Source: Phycisphaeraceae bacterium (GTDB lineage Bacteria > Planctomycetota > Phycisphaerae > Phycisphaerales > UBA1924). Taken from it: 64,000 bases of DNA. Below are positions 62,070-64,000 of the stretch, piece after piece. Within the stretch, counting starts at the first letter, position 1; every line of letters starts with the position of its first letter. The DNA lies in NCBI GenBank assembly GCA_019454185.1, contig CP075368.1:3017649-3081648 (forward strand). The letters are read 5' to 3'. The notes below the pieces were generated by a model. That model searched no databases. It was not told where the DNA came from and saw nothing but the letters and a program-made list of their open reading frames with translations. The translations under genes were made by a program, and so were the position numbers.

Positions 62070-64000
62070 TCACTTTGAAGCCCCGTGGCGATTCTGATAG
62101 GGCAGAGTGTCGAACACGTGGAACGTCGAGTCAAACGCGTATCGGGCGATGAGGCGTGTGCCGTCTGGGCTGAGATCCAACACGGCGAACCCGCTCTCAT
62201 TTCCCATGTCCGGCCTCAGCACCATGACTTCACGCCCGGTTTCAGACTCCCACACACGGATGGTGTTGTCGAGCGAGGATGTGAAGATCCTCGAGCCGTC
62301 CGGGCTGAAGATCGCATGGTTGATGGGCCACGCGTGCCACTTCAGCTCGATCAGAAGCTCGCCGGTGATGGTGTCATGAATCGCGCAGCCACCATCCACG
62401 CGAAGTGCAAGGCGCTGGCGATCATGGTCAAATGATCCAATGCCGCAGAAGAACCAGAGAGAGTGCAGCCAGGACGAGGGATCGCGAAGGCGCTCGGTAC
62501 CCGTGAACAAGACTTTCTGCGCGCCGCTCGCCAGATCCCAGAGGCGGATCGAGAGGTCCTCGGACTTTGTCACCAATCGTTTGCCGGACGGATCGAAAGC
62601 CATCTGGGAGACTACGTCTGTGTGGCCGCTCAAGATGCCGATCTGCGTGGCGGACGCGATGTCGAACAGTCGGATGGTGTGGTCTTCCCAGGCAATGGCG
62701 GCAACTACGCCGTCCGGGCTGAGGACGCCGATGGGGTATCCATCGCCGCGAGCCTCCAGAAGGATGTTGCCATCCGTCGCGTCGTACACTCGGGCAAGTC
62801 CGTTGCCGAAGAGAGCAAGCAATCTCGATCCTTGGTAGTCGCACTCGAGCCAGACGGGGTCCCCAATGGGCAGGTGTCCGTGGCGGGTGCCAGCGGCCCG
62901 GGTTCGGATCGCGGGATTGTCGATATTCACCGGAAGAACGATTTCCCGAATGGGCGCGCCGTCCGCAGCGTTCCACACGCGCACCGAGGGCCCGCGGCGT
63001 GTGATCACGCGCCGCCCATCACCTGAGAAGAAAGCATCATTGAGAGCATATGTTGACTCTGTATTCGATGGGGCCGGAACATCGATGGTCACATCAACAG
63101 TGCCGGTCGCGACATCGATCAACATGACACTCGCGTTGCCATCCCAGTCGGTCGCGAGCACGTGCGTGCTGTTCGTGAGCTTGCGGCGTGCGGTCGACTC
63201 GTTGTCATAGATACGGTACTCGGGCGTTGCGATCTTGGTCACGTGAAATGCTGTTGCGCTCCAGAGCCGTGCCATGCCGTCTGAGCCGCGGCTCAGGATC
63301 GACGTGCCATCCGGGCTGAGCGCAACGCTCATCCACCCCTCCTGGTGGCCGGGAAGCTTCGCTAGCCGCTTCCCCGTCGCGACATCCCACACGCAGACGA
63401 ACGGGCCCGAAGCGGCCGCGATCCGCGATGCATCCTCTGAGAACTCCCCCTCGTACACGCCGTGTGCCTCGTCGGTCAGACGCGAAACGAGCGTCCCGGT
63501 GGCCACCTCGTAGATCCGCCCCTCGCAGTTGTATGGTCTGGCGTAGATATATCGCCCGTCGGAGGAGAGGGTGTCTCCGCTCGTCCCGGTGTCCGCCTCG
63601 AATGTGCGGATGTGCGTCATGGTGTGCCTGTCCCACACGCGATACCCGAACGAGTGCGTGGTTACCAGCGCATCCCCCGCCGCGAGAGCGCGATCCAACC
63701 TCGGCAGCTCCTCGATGGAATGCAACAGCCGGCCGCTCTCCGCGTCCCAGACATCAACACGAGAGACCCGCTCAGAGACGGCATCCGTGCCCCATGTGAT
63801 GAACTGCTTTCCATCCTCGCTGAACCCCGCCCCTCTGCTGTGCGGCCCGTATCGCCCGTGCAGATCGAGCGCGGCAACCCGAGCACCACTGTTCGCGTCG
63901 AAGATCACCGCCGACGCATGCACCCACCTTCCGCACGGCGACACCGTTCCACGCCCCGGGAGCACGAACCGCTTGCGGAGCGTCTCGGCATCCCACACCT
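62070..64000 (-). CDS. WD40-repeat protein (5' end outside window)
   Basis: The visible 643 codons are all WD40-type repeats and the gene continues beyond base 64000, since the edge lies inside a VWDAET repeat. Typical phrases are FVCVWDVATGKRLAKLPGHQ, LSPDGTSILSRGSDGMARLW, LSGHTDVVSQMAFDPSGKRL and IRVWESETGREVMVL. At least ten to twelve blades are present. In planctomycetes such C-terminal WD40 arrays often follow a Ser/Thr kinase domain, so the missing N-terminus may be a kinase; this cannot be seen. A possible tiny gene follows it. Confidence 0.9.
   Translation of the reverse strand, partial: VWDAETLRKRFVLPGRGTVSPCGRWVHASAVIFDANSGARVAALDLHGRYGPHSRGAGFSEDGKQFITWGTDAVSERVSRVDVWDAESGRLLHSIEELPRLDRALAAGDALVTTHSFGYRVWDRHTMTHIRTFEADTGTSGDTLSSDGRYIYARPYNCEGRIYEVATGTLVSRLTDEAHGVYEGEFSEDASRIAAASGPFVCVWDVATGKRLAKLPGHQEGWMSVALSPDGTSILSRGSDGMARLWSATAFHVTKIATPEYRIYDNESTARRKLTNSTHVLATDWDGNASVMLIDVATGTVDVTIDVPAPSNTESTYALNDAFFSGDGRRVITRRGPSVRVWNAADGAPIREIVLPVNIDNPAIRTRAAGTRHGHLPIGDPVWLECDYQGSRLLALFGNGLARVYDATDGNILLEARGDGYPIGVLSPDGVVAAIAWEDHTIRLFDIASATQIGILSGHTDVVSQMAFDPSGKRLVTKSEDLSIRLWDLASGAQKVLFTGTERLRDPSSWLHSLWFFCGIGSFDHDRQRLALRVDGGCAIHDTITGELLIELKWHAWPINHAIFSPDGSRIFTSSLDNTIRVWESETGREVMVLRPDMGNESGFAVLDLSPDGTRLIARYAFDSTFHVFDTLPYQNRHGASK

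Noticed and set aside
1..64000. tRNA, rRNA or mobile elements
   Set aside because: I looked for conserved rRNA segments, cloverleaf-like stretches with TTCGA cores, and transposase or integrase motifs and found none I could support.

Overview
This 64 kb, GC-rich window most likely comes from a planctomycete of the class Phycisphaerae. The strongest evidence is nine secreted proteins that end in a paired dockerin-like domain with a C-terminal Gly-Cys, a type I know from NCBI annotation of Phycisphaerales as 'GC-type dockerin'. Supporting features are a Ser/Thr kinase fused to TPRs, paired Tat-exported Gfo/Idh oxidoreductases, and a TatC with a large inserted loop. I saw no rRNA, tRNA, CRISPR array or insertion sequence.

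Layout. 1-8.8 kb: the end of a sulfotransferase-like gene, an exported protein divergent from a kinase-TPR protein, two Tat-signal Gfo/Idh oxidoreductases separated by a dispersed 'CTCTGCG' repeat, and two small hypothetical genes. 8.9-12.3 kb (minus): a three-gene operon of a ketosynthase-like protein with all catalytic residues replaced, a GxxExxY protein and an intact FabF-type ketosynthase. 12.5-21 kb: a class A beta-lactamase-like serine hydrolase, a lower-GC pair of hypothetical genes, a membrane protein followed by rnpA-yidD, two TetR regulators (one divergent from an MddA-like methyltransferase), and a DUF4026/DUF2314 protein.

21-34 kb: an HAF-repeat protein and four long paralogous secreted proteins, all with the C-terminal dockerin pair; two are tandem duplicates that also share promoter and leader. 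34-39.7 kb: a PTPS-family protein lacking the QueD catalytic residues, overlapping ppk1, then an exported GH78 alpha-L-rhamnosidase. 39.7-47.8 kb (minus): four more dockerin-tailed secreted proteins, one with 14 repeats of 54 residues and one very Cys-rich, plus a half-dockerin remnant. Next to the Cys-rich gene, on the other strand, is a VKOR-DsbA-DsbA fusion that could oxidise secreted thiols.

50-64 kb: an Rrf2 regulator, a P1B-type metal ATPase, an MBL-fold hydrolase, then dnaA with a candidate oriC, mutM, tadA and tatC. tatC is divergent from an ECF sigma / anti-sigma / PDZ-protein operon. The window ends inside a WD40-repeat gene on the minus strand.

Functionally, much of the window concerns the cell envelope: secreted repeat proteins with a shared C-terminal tag, thiol oxidation, Tat export, extracytoplasmic sigma signalling and glycan processing. 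Gene starts are chosen from ribosome-binding sites and signal peptides, so some could shift.
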